The notes under the pieces were generated by a model. The model was not told where the DNA came from. It did no database searches and worked only from the letters and a program-made list of their open reading frames with translations. The position numbers and the translations under genes were made by a program. Shown here in pieces: positions 45,101 to 46,388 of a DNA stretch of 64,000 bases (the stretch's first letter is position 1; each line of letters begins with the position of its first letter). The stretch comes from Sabellastarte sp. h YS-2021 (Eukaryota; Annelida; Polychaeta; Sabellida; Sabellidae), in the NCBI GenBank assembly GCA_964017235.1, contig OZ024931.1, positions 121,345,530 to 121,409,529 on the forward strand, in the 5' to 3' direction.

Positions 45101-46388
45101 TACCATATGAAAACACTTGGGTTAAGCTTGGCTTGGTGTCCGGTAACCGCCACGTATACCGTACATAGAATTTAAAATATAAGGGGAGACCCTCTTTAAA
45201 CCTATGTACTTGCTACCCTTTGACCCCTGGTGACCTAATTCACTCTGCCATGCGCAAATGTTTTGTTATTTTCACCAACAGGGAGAGCTGACCATCACCT
45301 CTGATATGGAGGACCTGAGTAATGCTCTGTTCCTGGATGTTGTGCCTGAGAGCTGGTCTAAGCGTGCCTACCCATCTCTCTATGGGCTGTCCATCTGGTT
45401 TGCCGACTTACAGCAGCGTATCAAAGACCTGGAGAGCTGGTCCTCTGACTTTGCCCTGCCTCAGGTAGTATGGCTGGCTGGCCTCTTCAACCCACAGTCC
45501 TTCCTCACGGCCATCATGCAACAGATGGCAAGGAAGAACGAGTGGCCTCTGGACAGGATGGTGCTGCAGTGTGATGTGACCAAGAAGTCCAAGGATGACA
45601 TAGGAGGAGCACCAAGAGAGGGAGCATACGTACACGGCATGTACATGGAGGGAGCCAGGTGGGACATGCAGACTGGCATGATACAGGAAGCCAGGCTGAA
45701 GGAACTCAACCCCGCCATGCCAGTCATCTTTATCAAGGCCATCCCAGTGGACAGACAGGTAAGGATATATATATATCTGAACAGTTTTATCATTGACAAA
45801 ATTCCTGCTTGAATATTGAAGTCATGAAAACTGAGAATTGCCAACAGCTCAAAGGCAAACATATTAGACAGGTGTGGGGCCATATAGAATACCTTTTATT
45901 CACTTTGTTTTCATTTACTTTGTGTTTGAGTAACCAGTTCAACAACCATAGTCTTGTTGCAAAGACAGGAGAAACCAGGTCTATAAACTTAACTAACATA
46001 TATTCTTATGTTTGAGAATGTTGGTATTTATTTCATATTATTGTATTGGTATTCAAGTTTGACTCTACTGAGACTTTATTCTTTTATGGATGTCACTGTT
46101 TTTTAAATAGTTTTATAAATTATACTTTATTTTTCTTTTACAGCTGTACGTCTTACATCAATAAAAATCAATAATGATTACACAACCAAAACAAATGTTG
46201 TAAGCAATGGTAGACACAATATCGATAAATAATTATATGCATTTCAGGACACAAGGAACATCTACGAGTGCCCAGTCTACAAGACCAAGCAGAGAGGCCC
46301 AACCTTTGTATGGACCTTCAACCTGAAGAGCAAGGAGAAGGCGGCCAAGTGGATCCTAGGAGGCGTGGCTCTGCTACTACAGGTGTAA
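1..46388 (+). CDS. DNAH9/11/17: Outer-arm axonemal dynein beta heavy chain, 3' part (26 exons, 5' end outside window)
   Basis: ATP-driven minus-end microtubule motor of the outer dynein arm in cilia and flagella. Join of exons 1-173, 615-837, 1440-1643, 2157-2558, 9799-10044, 11279-12822, 13123-13354, 14131-14325, 26542-26752, 27310-27437, 27702-27850, 28463-28745, 29719-29892, 30541-30846, 31397-31598, 32228-32433, 33426-33587, 33867-34652, 35211-35444, 37626-40259, 41015-41242, 41792-41983, 42243-42605, 44698-44886, 45282-45758 and 46248-46388. Every internal border is AG/GT and the joined length (10,284 nt) is a multiple of three with no stop before the final TAA. Tail/linker, AAA1 [11 protein letters not shown]2 [11 protein letters not shown]3 [11 protein letters not shown]4 GVGGSGKQ, stalk, AAA5/6 and C-terminal domain appear in order. 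Tracts such as [20 protein letters not shown] and the C-terminus GVALLLQV fit the beta class of DNAH9, DNAH11 and DNAH17; which of these it is nearest to cannot be settled by eye. Family length is about 4,480 residues, so roughly 1,050 are missing upstream. Confidence 0.96.
615..837 (+). CDS. Dynein exon 2 of window (tail)
   Basis: Acceptor tttctag|TCTC completes the split serine, then [20 protein letters not shown] follows. It ends [10 protein letters not shown]|gtaaat in phase 0. The 602-bp intron that follows is AT-rich with no recognisable element. Confidence 0.95.
1440..1643 (+). CDS. Dynein exon 3 of window (tail/linker border)
   Basis: 68 codons, [20 protein letters not shown] to ENPYEHLDT|gtgagt, phase 0 on both sides. 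This matches the conserved segment just before the linker in beta heavy chains. The 513-bp intron that follows shows nothing recognisable. Confidence 0.95.
2157..2558 (+). CDS. Dynein exon 4 of window (linker, N-terminal part)
   Basis: 134 codons, [20 protein letters not shown] to [13 protein letters not shown]|gtaggt. Beginning of the linker, the mechanical element that swings over the AAA ring. Two degenerate copies of its last ~40 bases lie downstream in intron 4. Confidence 0.96.
2781..2945 (+). repeat. Two degenerate copies of the exon 4 3' edge plus donor site
   Basis: Around 2791-2835 and 2899-2945 the words GGCAGCAACTCATGCAG...GGGTAAGG and TTGGCAGAAAGTGATGCAAA...ATTAAGGTTTA align with the end of exon 4 and its donor (TTGGCAACAACTCATGCAGG...GGGGTAGGTGTTTA). 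They are diverged and do not form a usable exon. Inference: relics of local tandem duplication. Confidence 0.6.
3569..3917. mobile_element. hAT-type MITE, 349 bp
   Basis: Ends are imperfect inverted repeats (TAGTGATGGTAT at the left, TAGTGTTGGTAT read inward from the right). The element is flanked by an exact 8-bp target duplication GTGGAACC at 3561-3568 and 3918-3925. An 8-bp duplication with TAGTG ends is typical of hAT. The interior is AT-rich with TATCGATATTG words and no ORF, so it is non-autonomous. Confidence 0.82.
4576..4817 (-). repeat. 3' LTR of Copia element
   Basis: 242 bp, bounded by TGTTG and CAACA on the + strand and apparently identical to the copy at 8749-8990. Being downstream of pol on the - strand, it is the 3' LTR. 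Confidence 0.94.
4818..4828 (-). other. Polypurine tract of Copia element
   Basis: Read on the - strand, AAGGGGGCG lies immediately next to the 3' LTR, where plus-strand DNA synthesis is primed in LTR retrotransposons. Confidence 0.75.
4825..8769 (-). CDS. Copia gag-pol polyprotein
   Basis: 1,314-residue uninterrupted frame. Parts by rough residue: gag 1-270 with two CX2CX4HX4C zinc knuckles near 214 and 244; aspartic protease near 304; GAG-pre-integrase and integrase core about 435-640; reverse transcriptase about 850-1090 with a VDD active-site motif; RNase H about 1150-1290. Integrase before reverse transcriptase defines the Copia superfamily. The first in-frame ATG lies 21 bases inside the 5' LTR, so the reading frame crosses the primer-binding site. 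Looks whole. Confidence 0.95.
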   Translation of the reverse strand: MATNIPTGYGPRLHFDGDQDKYELWEMKFLGHMRLQKMYGIFHGADEPSQANKALAFAQLIQYLDDRSLSLIMRDAPNDGPKALKILNEHYMGKGKPRIIYLYTQLTSLQMGEDENVTDYLIRAETICNSLKTAGENISDSLLMAITMKGLPDRFNTFCTVMTQKDEDCSFLDYKIALKSFEENERYRHRTACEKDTIMQLNPRTSNPRRNITCYTCGEPNHKSYQCHVNKGQNNGNQSNRKWCNNCKSSTHTTGECRKNKKKPSSDTVKTVQEDADDHSFVFKADYVQNTDTVLTDVCNSILVDCGATAHIITSKESFLSMQDLSTEKHVIELADGSRSDNVVLGKGNASISVHDSNGVKHDIVLENALYIPSYKQNILSVQAAVRRGANVNFGPNDAQLIAPDGTAFDINQSGRLYYLNSVKGSEKVSRSSKNWHQTMGHCNVQDILALENVVDGMKVSDKSEFNCDTCTLGKMPQYRNRDPDRKASKLFELVHCDLAGPIEPTAREGFKYCLMFVDDYSGVYMVYFLKAKSDTCEATKKFLADIAPFGQIKTLRSDNGTEFTCSGFESLLVQNKVRHEFSAPYSPHQNGTVERGWRTVFDMARCMLIEANLPKSLWTYAVYTSVYIRNRCLNRRLGITPFEAVTGKKPNLSKMQIFGTSCFAYIQNQSKLEPRCEKGVFIGYDKSSPAYLVYFKSKNQVKRVRCVKFCDNVVQKTEACAIEPVQNVEQNIIKPYIPENTLVEQAQGNDQNSVDPNLSIDDANSTCRKSVRKLAKPVYLKDYVTMVDAPTDQNIDFLYQMGDFETPKTFEEAIQSENSMKWHQAMKDEISALDENETFEYTKLPAGANLIGGKWVYTVKRDSDGEERYKARYVAKGYSQIPNIDYKDTFCPTARITSIRMLLQIAMQQNLKVHQMDVKTAFLNGPIDCELYVEQPKGFEKMGTKGEKLVCKLNKSLYGLKQSGRIWNLLLHDYLIEQGFKQSLTDMCVYTKQTHDCYVILLVWVDDIIIAANSEDVLQNEKQTLSKRFKMKDLGQLSLFLNIQFDFEGDCVTMHQSKYIEQMLDKFRMNDCKPKAAPCEMNVNKLRSSDSKPLEDSCLYRQIVGSLIYLMTCTRPDICYSVSMLSQFLEHPTKAHLEWAKHVLRYLKGTKSQSLNFRKSTGVKLQGFSDSDWGNLEDRKSVSGYCFIMNTNSDMVCWKSRKQTCVALSTCEAEYVALVSCVQEAKFLRCLYEEFSGDKVNTVDIFVDNQSAIALAKNPVLHQRTKHIDIKYHFIRVEVQKGYILLKYIPSEQNLADMFTKPITRKRLDNLFV
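8735..8748 (-). other. Primer-binding site, complementary to the initiator-tRNA anticodon arm
   Basis: Directly after the 5' LTR the - strand reads GGTTATGGGCCCAG. This is complementary to the anticodon stem-loop CTGGGCCCATAACC of eukaryotic initiator tRNA-Met rather than to a tRNA 3' end. Drosophila copia is known to prime from a tRNA-iMet half-molecule with this type of site; use of the same primer here is inferred. Confidence 0.8.
8749..8990 (-). repeat. 5' LTR of Copia element
   Basis: 242 bp, same sequence as 4576-4817. It should carry the promoter and the transcription start, and it contains the gag ATG at 8767-8769. Confidence 0.94.
9530..9740 (+). repeat. Two degenerate copies of the exon 5 acceptor and 5' edge
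   Basis: At 9555 (tttcacag|GTGCATCTCACTACTGGTGA) and 9705 (tttgtag|GTGTATTTCATTGTGGATGA) the sequence resembles the true exon 5 start at 9799 (tttacag|GTGCGTTTCACTATGGATGA). The upstream T-rich tracts are also alike. Reading on soon meets stops. Inference: tandem duplication of about 150 bp covering the acceptor. Confidence 0.65.
9799..10044 (+). CDS. Dynein exon 5 of window (linker)
   Basis: 82 codons, [20 protein letters not shown] to [11 protein letters not shown]|gtatag. Conserved linker segment. It is separated from exon 4 by the 7.2-kb intron that received the Copia insertion. Confidence 0.96.
10180..10700 (+). repeat. Hairpin-led noncoding repeat 1 (intron 5)
   Basis: Begins with a hairpin at 10180-10200 (CCCCAGAC, GAAA loop, GTCGGGG). 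A CpG-rich stretch with CCGCTGCTGCCGCCGC follows, then modules including AAGATGGCCGCCAT (10489), AAGATGGCTGCCA (10631) and TATCTCCCTTATTATTGGTCC (10678). No ORF with family resemblance. Right end not resolved. The same layout recurs at 43148, 49563, 51794 and 53206. Confidence 0.55.
11279..12822 (+). CDS. Dynein exon 6 of window (rest of linker and most of AAA1)
   Basis: 1,544-bp exon, [20 protein letters not shown] to ENLKALF plus two bases of an arginine codon. It holds the linker core and the main catalytic site AAA1: Walker A GPAGTGKT at 12458-12481, Walker B CFDEFNR near 12610 and the sensor tract [18 protein letters not shown]. All ATPase residues expected here are present. The 300-bp intron that follows shows nothing recognisable. 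Confidence 0.97.
13123..13354 (+). CDS. Dynein exon 7 of window (AAA1 end)
   Basis: Completes the arginine, then [20 protein letters not shown] to DPDRPEDQ|gtgagc. Includes [13 protein letters not shown], typical of the AAA1 small domain. Confidence 0.96.
13397..13755. mobile_element. hAT-type MITE, 359 bp
   Basis: Perfect 10-bp terminal inverted repeats TAGTGCTGCG/CGCAGCACTA, flanked by an exact 8-bp target duplication CATAATAC (13389-13396 and 13756-13763). Inner subterminal words with ATGCATCGA are repeated. No coding capacity. The TIRs differ from those of the MITE at 3569, so it is a separate family with the same target-site habit. Confidence 0.88.
14131..14325 (+). CDS. Dynein exon 8 of window (between AAA1 and AAA2)
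   Basis: 65 codons, [20 protein letters not shown] to [12 protein letters not shown]|gtaaat. Includes the conserved [19 protein letters not shown] tract. It is followed by the 12.2-kb intron holding the nested DIRS elements. Confidence 0.96.
14476..14675 (+). repeat. Left inverted terminal repeat of old DIRS-like element
   Basis: Contains CTTACCTTATCCTCACAAG and matches the reverse complement of 25845-26018 along most of its length. The outermost bases differ between the two ends and are both represented in the internal complementary region. Confidence 0.85.
14975..15146 (+). repeat. Left inverted terminal repeat of younger DIRS element
   Basis: Starts CTTACCTACCAGACGATAGC and is the inverse of 20938-21109. 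It carries a cyclic-AMP-response-element palindrome TGACGTCA at 15124-15131. Confidence 0.9.
15259..17202 (+). CDS. DIRS ORF1, gag-like protein
   Basis: 647-residue frame starting [20 protein letters not shown]. Visible: an N-terminal Cys-rich stretch ([20 protein letters not shown]...CEFC), a long Pro/Ser-rich middle, an acidic segment around residues 245-275, and an Arg/Gly-rich C-terminus ([11 protein letters not shown]) suited to nucleic-acid binding. DIRS elements encode a gag-like protein at this place. Structural role inferred from position and composition. Confidence 0.8.
   Translation: MASPGQRKGACGHIMANFDPHSRCARCRDKGLGQDPCVLKLQCEFCDTLTPEQLLQLSTPTYKLRKEKSKSKEALVDPSTVTIVSQVEAQEVASTSPPHVAEQDLSLPPPMFRQELKDLDEKWSVRMARLEALITLGQRPSPQPSFSPVKAPVPHQAPAGALSQAPFLLSSVPSGQAAPAFGPDRIKPSATVTTSSISRTSPLEGLYSEQDPEPVFSQQSSSGPVASALPQPPPQSSLFKSAPEHFEEGEVSDQEDVTDHPDQESPDLDKTLSEDQNYRETVRGVRAFMGWSHIPDLEYTPSSKSDNPWIGHRAQPVGKVSIDLPPEDWLCKKLENLNLVLIEGYPSKSTEPGGLHVDQYLRPPKSQARWYGIHPAENKDITRPGKYVTTWPNDAAKLNSSFARIGKPALASSQPASRPIAQDTLRKWEKAAKETSYICNQSAGFNRCITKIQDSFQEQLQILQTELGKGKSSTKAQGALDELHFLSAFNQNVSFAVGKSLQHLSDFTFIQMANLTLVRRDSYLEHLKAGVKPDTFSSLRNCPLQTRALFPDDIIRRAEDEIAAFESHKRTNQPGPGRGGFAGTQKKQHRYQPYSTWKQDDSGNSGAPGKEMPAWKTFGNRGRARGRGRGGQPGRGSRPARDAKAYK
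16952..19519 (+). CDS. DIRS reverse transcriptase / RNase H frame
   Basis: The frame overlaps the 3' end of ORF1; homology begins near 17490 ([20 protein letters not shown]). Reverse transcriptase core with [14 protein letters not shown] and the YLDD active site about 17890-18120, then RNase H ([44 protein letters not shown]) about 18570-18900. The true start is unknown; the ATG at 16952 is simply the first in frame. Makes element cDNA and removes template RNA. Confidence 0.88.
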   Translation: MSHISVPTSPVRAVVGSPALRKSNTVTSHIQHGNRTILETPGLPAKRCLHGKHLAIAGEPVAEAGVVNPVAVRALPEMLRRINDNHCKVPPEVTSCPEFGVVNVTKTSLPVLVKDSVNCHNVVHHVLSVKNIRQPQKKGISPILNSQNTIKYVKSASFVNHCVFAPSVSNVLSVANVQSVGGRLQNFWKVWALKGANPKVVSILKKGYVLPFKVRPPLIREPLIVSGYANPTRDSHLQEAVQALIKKKAVERVRVRTSLAFFNRLFIVPKPNQKWRPILDLSTLNQFLCVKTFKMETPETIRTSLQQGEWVSSIDFSDAYFHIPIHFTSRKFLRFHFQNQSYQFRALPFGLSTAPMEFTAVVKEVKLMAQSRGIRIHQYLDDWLIRAPTKESCHQGTQSLLALCQELGWMVNMQKSELEPQQVFDFVGYQYDLLNGLVRPTQNRWEALQQKITGLLQRRSCQVRTFMSLIGLLTATEKQVTLGRLHMRPIQWHLKKHWRVPESLEKEIPIPRSLHQHLQWWTQESKVLKGQPLHPLQHAIQIFTDASKEGWGAHLGDFTASGTWSVPESKLHINFLELKAVLLALKRFQHLVQGKVVLIATDNTTVVAYINKEGGMRSGSLCALLWRLLCWCNLRQTVLKARHIPGRLNVIADKLSRQGQVIQTEWSLHQEIFDTLCRTWHYPQVDMFATRYNCKLVRFVSPIPDPKAWSVDALTLSWENLDMYLFPPVSLMGKVVNKLSDHWYHRAILIAPGWPNMPWFWDLVELSAMVPLCLPHHPDLVTQPFNKARHRDLTSLNLHAWLLEPRPSRSKGFLAQWRQELRRLKDVQPEQSTRQSGPFLLDGAKQVRWTSGTHL
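17305..20421 (+). CDS. DIRS tyrosine recombinase frame with Cys-rich leader
   Basis: Long frame overlapping the reverse transcriptase frame. The C-terminal part from about 19380 is a tyrosine recombinase: SAR-type core KRRSEIHAW (catalytic Arg), HDVRAFAAS (His-x-x-Arg), then [13 protein letters not shown] (Tyr nucleophile). Recombinase replaces an integrase in DIRS elements and inserts circular DNA. The first ~65 residues are strikingly Cys-rich ([24 protein letters not shown]), suggesting metal binding. The stretch between leader and recombinase may be open only because it lies over reverse transcriptase in another frame. Confidence 0.85.
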   Translation: MSQCCSSCTFCKKHQAATKERHKSNLKLTKYNKVCEKCFFCKSLCLCPKCVKCPQCCKCPISRGTPTKFLESMGSQGCKPEGSIHFEKGLCASLQGQTSLNKGTPDSKRLCKPHQRLPLTRSSASSDQEKGSREGQGSNLTSLFQQIVHCPKAEPKVAANFGSQYSKSVFMRKNIQNGDSRDNPDLSTTRRVGVINRFQRRLLPHSNPLHIPKIPQVPLPEPVVPVSGSSLWPLNSSHGVHCCGQRGQVNGSVTGYKNPPVPRRLVDSSPYQRILPPGNPVPPSPLPGVGLDGKHAKIRTGTPTSLRLCRLPVRPAQRTGQTDSKPLGSPSTKNNRAIAEEILPSENFHVSYRPSHCDRKTGDPRQTAHETYSVAPQEALESPGISGKRDPNSEVSPSAPAVVDPGVKGPKGSTLTPPTTRNTNLYRRLKRRLGCSLRRLHSKRDLVSTRKQITHKLLRAKGRVVSTKKIPTLSARKGRPDCHRQHHSCGIHQQGGRYEVRFTVCPSLAAPMLVQSQTNSTEGQTYSGPSECNCRQVVSPGTGHSDRVVPPSGDLRHPLPNLALSPSGHVCNKVQLQTSPVCVPNSRPEGLVSGRSDAVLGKPGHVPLSPSVSDGEGGQQAVRPLVSQSNPDCSGMAKHALVLGPSGAVGHGSSLSSTPSRSSDPTFQQGTSQGSDKLKPPCLAPRAQTIKEQGFSSPVAARIEAPQRRSTRAVYEAKWALFVRWCETSQVDFRNPSIKQIADFLLHLFQEKNLQPSTIDGYRSAISDKLGNASVNVGKDDNLTRLLDSFHRDRPKGRRGVPAWNLSLVLHQLTKAPFEPLRKASLKHLTFKTVFLLALASGKRRSEIHAWLNKNIRHQADWSKVSLYPSPSFLAKNHLAKEGPECVAPVVIPALAPTLDKSLKEDRSLCPVRALRYYLDKTQDLRTGKELVFVSFKQGFNKDISPATISSWIKQTVVLCYDLSDQDSLTLHQVKAHDVRAFAASKAFQGGISLDQILAACHWKSHNTFTQFYLKDVAWADRELFHLGPVVAAQQIHH
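20633..20652 (+). repeat. Run of 20 G residues
   Basis: Uninterrupted G20 just upstream of the internal complementary region of the younger DIRS element, in the 3' noncoding part. Length may be uncertain because of sequencing. Confidence 0.85.
20786..20884 (+). repeat. Internal complementary region of younger DIRS element
   Basis: TAGCTATCGTCTGGTAGGTA begins a copy of the reversed left end. It passes into a reversed copy of the right end (to CTTACCTACCAGACG), so it represents the two element tips joined. In DIRS replication this region templates the circular junction. Confidence 0.9.
20938..21109 (-). repeat. Right inverted terminal repeat of younger DIRS element
   Basis: Reverse complement of 14975-15146 with very few differences, including TGACGTCA at 20953-20960. 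Beyond it, about 45 bases of right-end-specific AT-rich tail are mirrored in the internal complementary region. Confidence 0.9.
21893..21932 (+). promoter_or_regulatory. Possible internal promoter relic in old DIRS-like element
   Basis: TGACGTCA at 21893-21900 is followed about 20 bp later by AATATAAATACC, a TATA-like box. The spacing resembles a CRE plus TATA promoter. No transcript evidence; chance is possible. Confidence 0.25.
22359..22660 (+). repeat. Two-copy 152-bp tandem repeat inside the old DIRS-like element
   Basis: Units starting ACCATATACCTA at 22359 and 22511 are nearly the same over about 150 bp. They fall in the decayed reverse transcriptase region. Confidence 0.85.
25699..25802 (+). 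repeat. Internal complementary region of old DIRS-like element
   Basis: AAGCACTTGTGAGGATAAGG starts a reversed copy of the left tip, joined at about 25742 to a reversed copy of the right tip ending CTTACCTTATCCTCACAAGG. Same design as in the inner element but unrelated sequence, so these are two different DIRS lineages. Confidence 0.85.
25845..26066 (-). repeat. Right inverted terminal repeat and tail of old DIRS-like element
   Basis: Reverse complement of the left repeat (GAGCTCTCGACAATCGTCTG, GACAAGAATATTCCTTAAAA), ending with the right-tip tail AACTTGTAAAAAGTTAAATT and on to about 26066. Bases 26067-26541 are ordinary AT-rich intron. Confidence 0.85.
26542..26752 (+). CDS. Dynein exon 9 of window (AAA2 P-loop)
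   Basis: [20 protein letters not shown] then [16 protein letters not shown] to STREWKDG. Carries the AAA2 Walker A GNAGTGKS. Acceptor ttgttacag at 26541; donor GACG|gtgagt in phase 1. The 557-bp intron that follows shows nothing recognisable. Confidence 0.96.
27310..27437 (+). CDS. Dynein exon 10 of window (AAA2 Walker B)
   Basis: [20 protein letters not shown] to NTVMDDNK|gtatgc. [20 protein letters not shown] is the AAA2 Walker B region. Confidence 0.96.
27702..27850 (+). CDS. Dynein exon 11 of window (AAA2)
   Basis: [20 protein letters not shown] to [10 protein letters not shown], ending in phase 2 at CCC|gtgagt. Contains the conserved [12 protein letters not shown]. The 612-bp intron that follows shows nothing recognisable. 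Confidence 0.96.
28463..28745 (+). CDS. Dynein exon 12 of window (AAA2 small domain)
   Basis: [20 protein letters not shown] to [12 protein letters not shown]|gtcagt, 94 codons plus the split proline. The 973-bp intron that follows is AT-rich with no recognised element. Confidence 0.96.
29719..29892 (+). CDS. Dynein exon 13 of window (AAA2/AAA3 link)
   Basis: 58 codons, [20 protein letters not shown] to ELDTDLPLQ|gtgact. The 648-bp intron that follows shows nothing recognisable. Confidence 0.95.
30541..30846 (+). CDS. Dynein exon 14 of window (AAA3)
   Basis: [20 protein letters not shown] to [12 protein letters not shown]|gtaagg. Walker A GNAGTGKT and Walker [10 protein letters not shown] of AAA3, the main regulatory nucleotide site, are intact. 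The 550-bp intron that follows shows nothing recognisable. Confidence 0.97.
31397..31598 (+). CDS. Dynein exon 15 of window (AAA3)
   Basis: [20 protein letters not shown] to [11 protein letters not shown] plus one base. Contains [20 protein letters not shown], the AAA3 sensor region. The 629-bp intron that follows shows nothing recognisable. Confidence 0.96.
32228..32433 (+). CDS. Dynein exon 16 of window (AAA3)
   Basis: [20 protein letters not shown] to [11 protein letters not shown]|gtatga. The conserved [15 protein letters not shown] closes the AAA3 large domain. Confidence 0.96.
32474..32706. mobile_element. TA-flanked MITE, 233 bp (Tc1/mariner-like)
   Basis: Near-perfect ~23-bp terminal inverted repeats beginning GAGTAAGAAATCTAAAATTC, flanked by TA on each side (32472-32473 and 32707-32708). 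Each end also carries an inner copy of the AATTTTAGAT/TGGCGAATTT words. No ORF. TA duplication fits the Tc1/mariner superfamily. Confidence 0.8.
32996..33169. mobile_element. TA-flanked MITE, 174 bp
   Basis: Inverted ends CCGTATTTTTCCAAAATA and CCGTAAATTTCCAAAATA flanked by TA. Subterminal GGCGTTAATT and AGGCGTT words are repeated. Too short to code. Tc1/mariner-like by its target site. Confidence 0.75.
33426..33587 (+). CDS. Dynein exon 17 of window (AAA3/AAA4 link)
   Basis: 54 codons, [20 protein letters not shown] to KDSIKKNFE|gtgatt. Confidence 0.95.
33867..34652 (+). CDS. Dynein exon 18 of window (AAA4)
   Basis: 262 codons, [20 protein letters not shown] to FLEEVELLP|gtaaga. Walker [15 protein letters not shown] and Walker B-like [10 protein letters not shown] of AAA4, then [18 protein letters not shown]. 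Acceptor tttcag at 33866. The 558-bp intron that follows shows nothing recognisable. Confidence 0.97.
35211..35444 (+). CDS. Dynein exon 19 of window (start of stalk)
   Basis: 78 codons, [20 protein letters not shown] to [11 protein letters not shown]|gtacat. Leads into the first helix of the antiparallel stalk coiled coil. Confidence 0.96.
35500..36880 (+). repeat. Intron 19 tandem array, ~145-bp units, rich in AGGTCA half-sites
   Basis: About seven diverged units. Markers GGGCTATATCTCGGAAACC, GTAGGAAGTTGATACTT, GTGTGCAACATCATGGTGTG and TTGACCTTGCCGTAGTGACC recur near 35517, 35659, 35803, 35950, 36427, 36571 and 36770. TGACCTTGA and TGACCTTTGACCT words recur, matching monomeric ERR/NR5A-type sites and a DR1 element in reverse. 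A hAT-type MITE interrupts one unit. Noncoding. Confidence 0.8.
36067..36398. mobile_element. hAT-type MITE, 332 bp, inside the intron 19 array
   Basis: Perfect 12-bp inverted ends TAGAGCTGAAAG/CTTTCAGCTCTA and an 8-bp target duplication with one mismatch (GTAATGAT at 36059-36066, GTAGTGAT at 36399-36406). Internal CGAATAT/ATATTCG words near both ends. No ORF. Confidence 0.85.
37626..40259 (+). CDS. Dynein exon 20 of window: stalk, microtubule-binding domain, AAA5 and AAA6 (2,634 bp)
   Basis: 878 codons in one exon, [20 protein letters not shown] to [11 protein letters not shown]|gttagt. Order: first stalk helix (to about 37900), microtubule-binding tip with [20 protein letters not shown] to FCDVEPKR, return helix with heptads ([20 protein letters not shown]), then AAA5 ([20 protein letters not shown]) and AAA6 ([40 protein letters not shown]). 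It is far longer than the gene's median exon of about 200 bp. The 755-bp intron that follows shows nothing recognisable. Confidence 0.97.
41015..41242 (+). CDS. Dynein exon 21 of window (C-terminal region)
   Basis: 76 codons, [20 protein letters not shown] to [11 protein letters not shown]|gtaggt. [20 protein letters not shown] is the usual sequence after AAA6. The 549-bp intron that follows shows nothing recognisable. Confidence 0.96.
41792..41983 (+). CDS. Dynein exon 22 of window (C-terminal region)
   Basis: 64 codons, [20 protein letters not shown] to [10 protein letters not shown]|gtctgt. Contains [20 protein letters not shown]. Confidence 0.97.
42243..42605 (+). CDS. Dynein exon 23 of window (C-terminal region)
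   Basis: 121 codons, [20 protein letters not shown] to GGVSREEK|gtgggt. Includes [20 protein letters not shown] and [17 protein letters not shown], both highly conserved. Confidence 0.97.
43073..44616. mobile_element. TIR-bounded 1.54-kb noncoding element carrying a hairpin and a 168-bp satellite
   Basis: Ends GTTTTACTTTACCGGT (left) and ACCGGTAAAGTGAAAAC (right) are inverted repeats, apart from one inserted base, and are flanked by TA (43071-43072 and 44617-44618), suggesting a Tc1/mariner-type vehicle. Inside: hairpin at 43148-43170 (GTCCACCCC/GGGGGGTAGAC), two ~162-bp modules from 43209, about 4.4 units of a 168-bp satellite (43550-44275), and a second hairpin at 44506-44540 (TATAAATGGGGG...CCCCCATAAATA). 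No protein of its own. Confidence 0.65.
43550..44275 (+). repeat. 168-bp tandem array with AAAATGGCGGCCATTTT core
   Basis: Units start with ATATCTCCTAAACCGTGCGA-like words near 43550, 43720, 43888, 44057 and 44227. Each of the first four carries AAAAATGGCGGCCATTTTGAA (cut here by one base: AAAATGGCGGCCATTTTGAA). The period is a multiple of three, which keeps spurious frames open on both strands. Confidence 0.85.
44698..44886 (+). CDS. Dynein exon 24 of window (C-terminal region)
   Basis: 63 codons, [20 protein letters not shown] to LKELDLGLK|gtaagg. [20 protein letters not shown] is well conserved. The 395-bp intron that follows holds no recognised element. Confidence 0.96.
45282..45758 (+). 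CDS. Dynein exon 25 of window (C-terminal domain)
   Basis: 159 codons, [20 protein letters not shown] to [10 protein letters not shown]|gtaagg. Contains [20 protein letters not shown] and [15 protein letters not shown], diagnostic of dynein C-termini. The 489-bp intron that follows shows nothing recognisable. Confidence 0.97.
46248..46388 (+). CDS. Dynein last exon, coding part
   Basis: [20 protein letters not shown] then [20 protein letters not shown] and ALLLQV, stop TAA at 46386-46388. The ending VALLLQ(x) is the standard C-terminus of the beta class. Confidence 0.97.
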   Translation, partial: DTRNIYECPVYKTKQRGPTFVWTFNLKSKEKAAKWILGGVALLLQV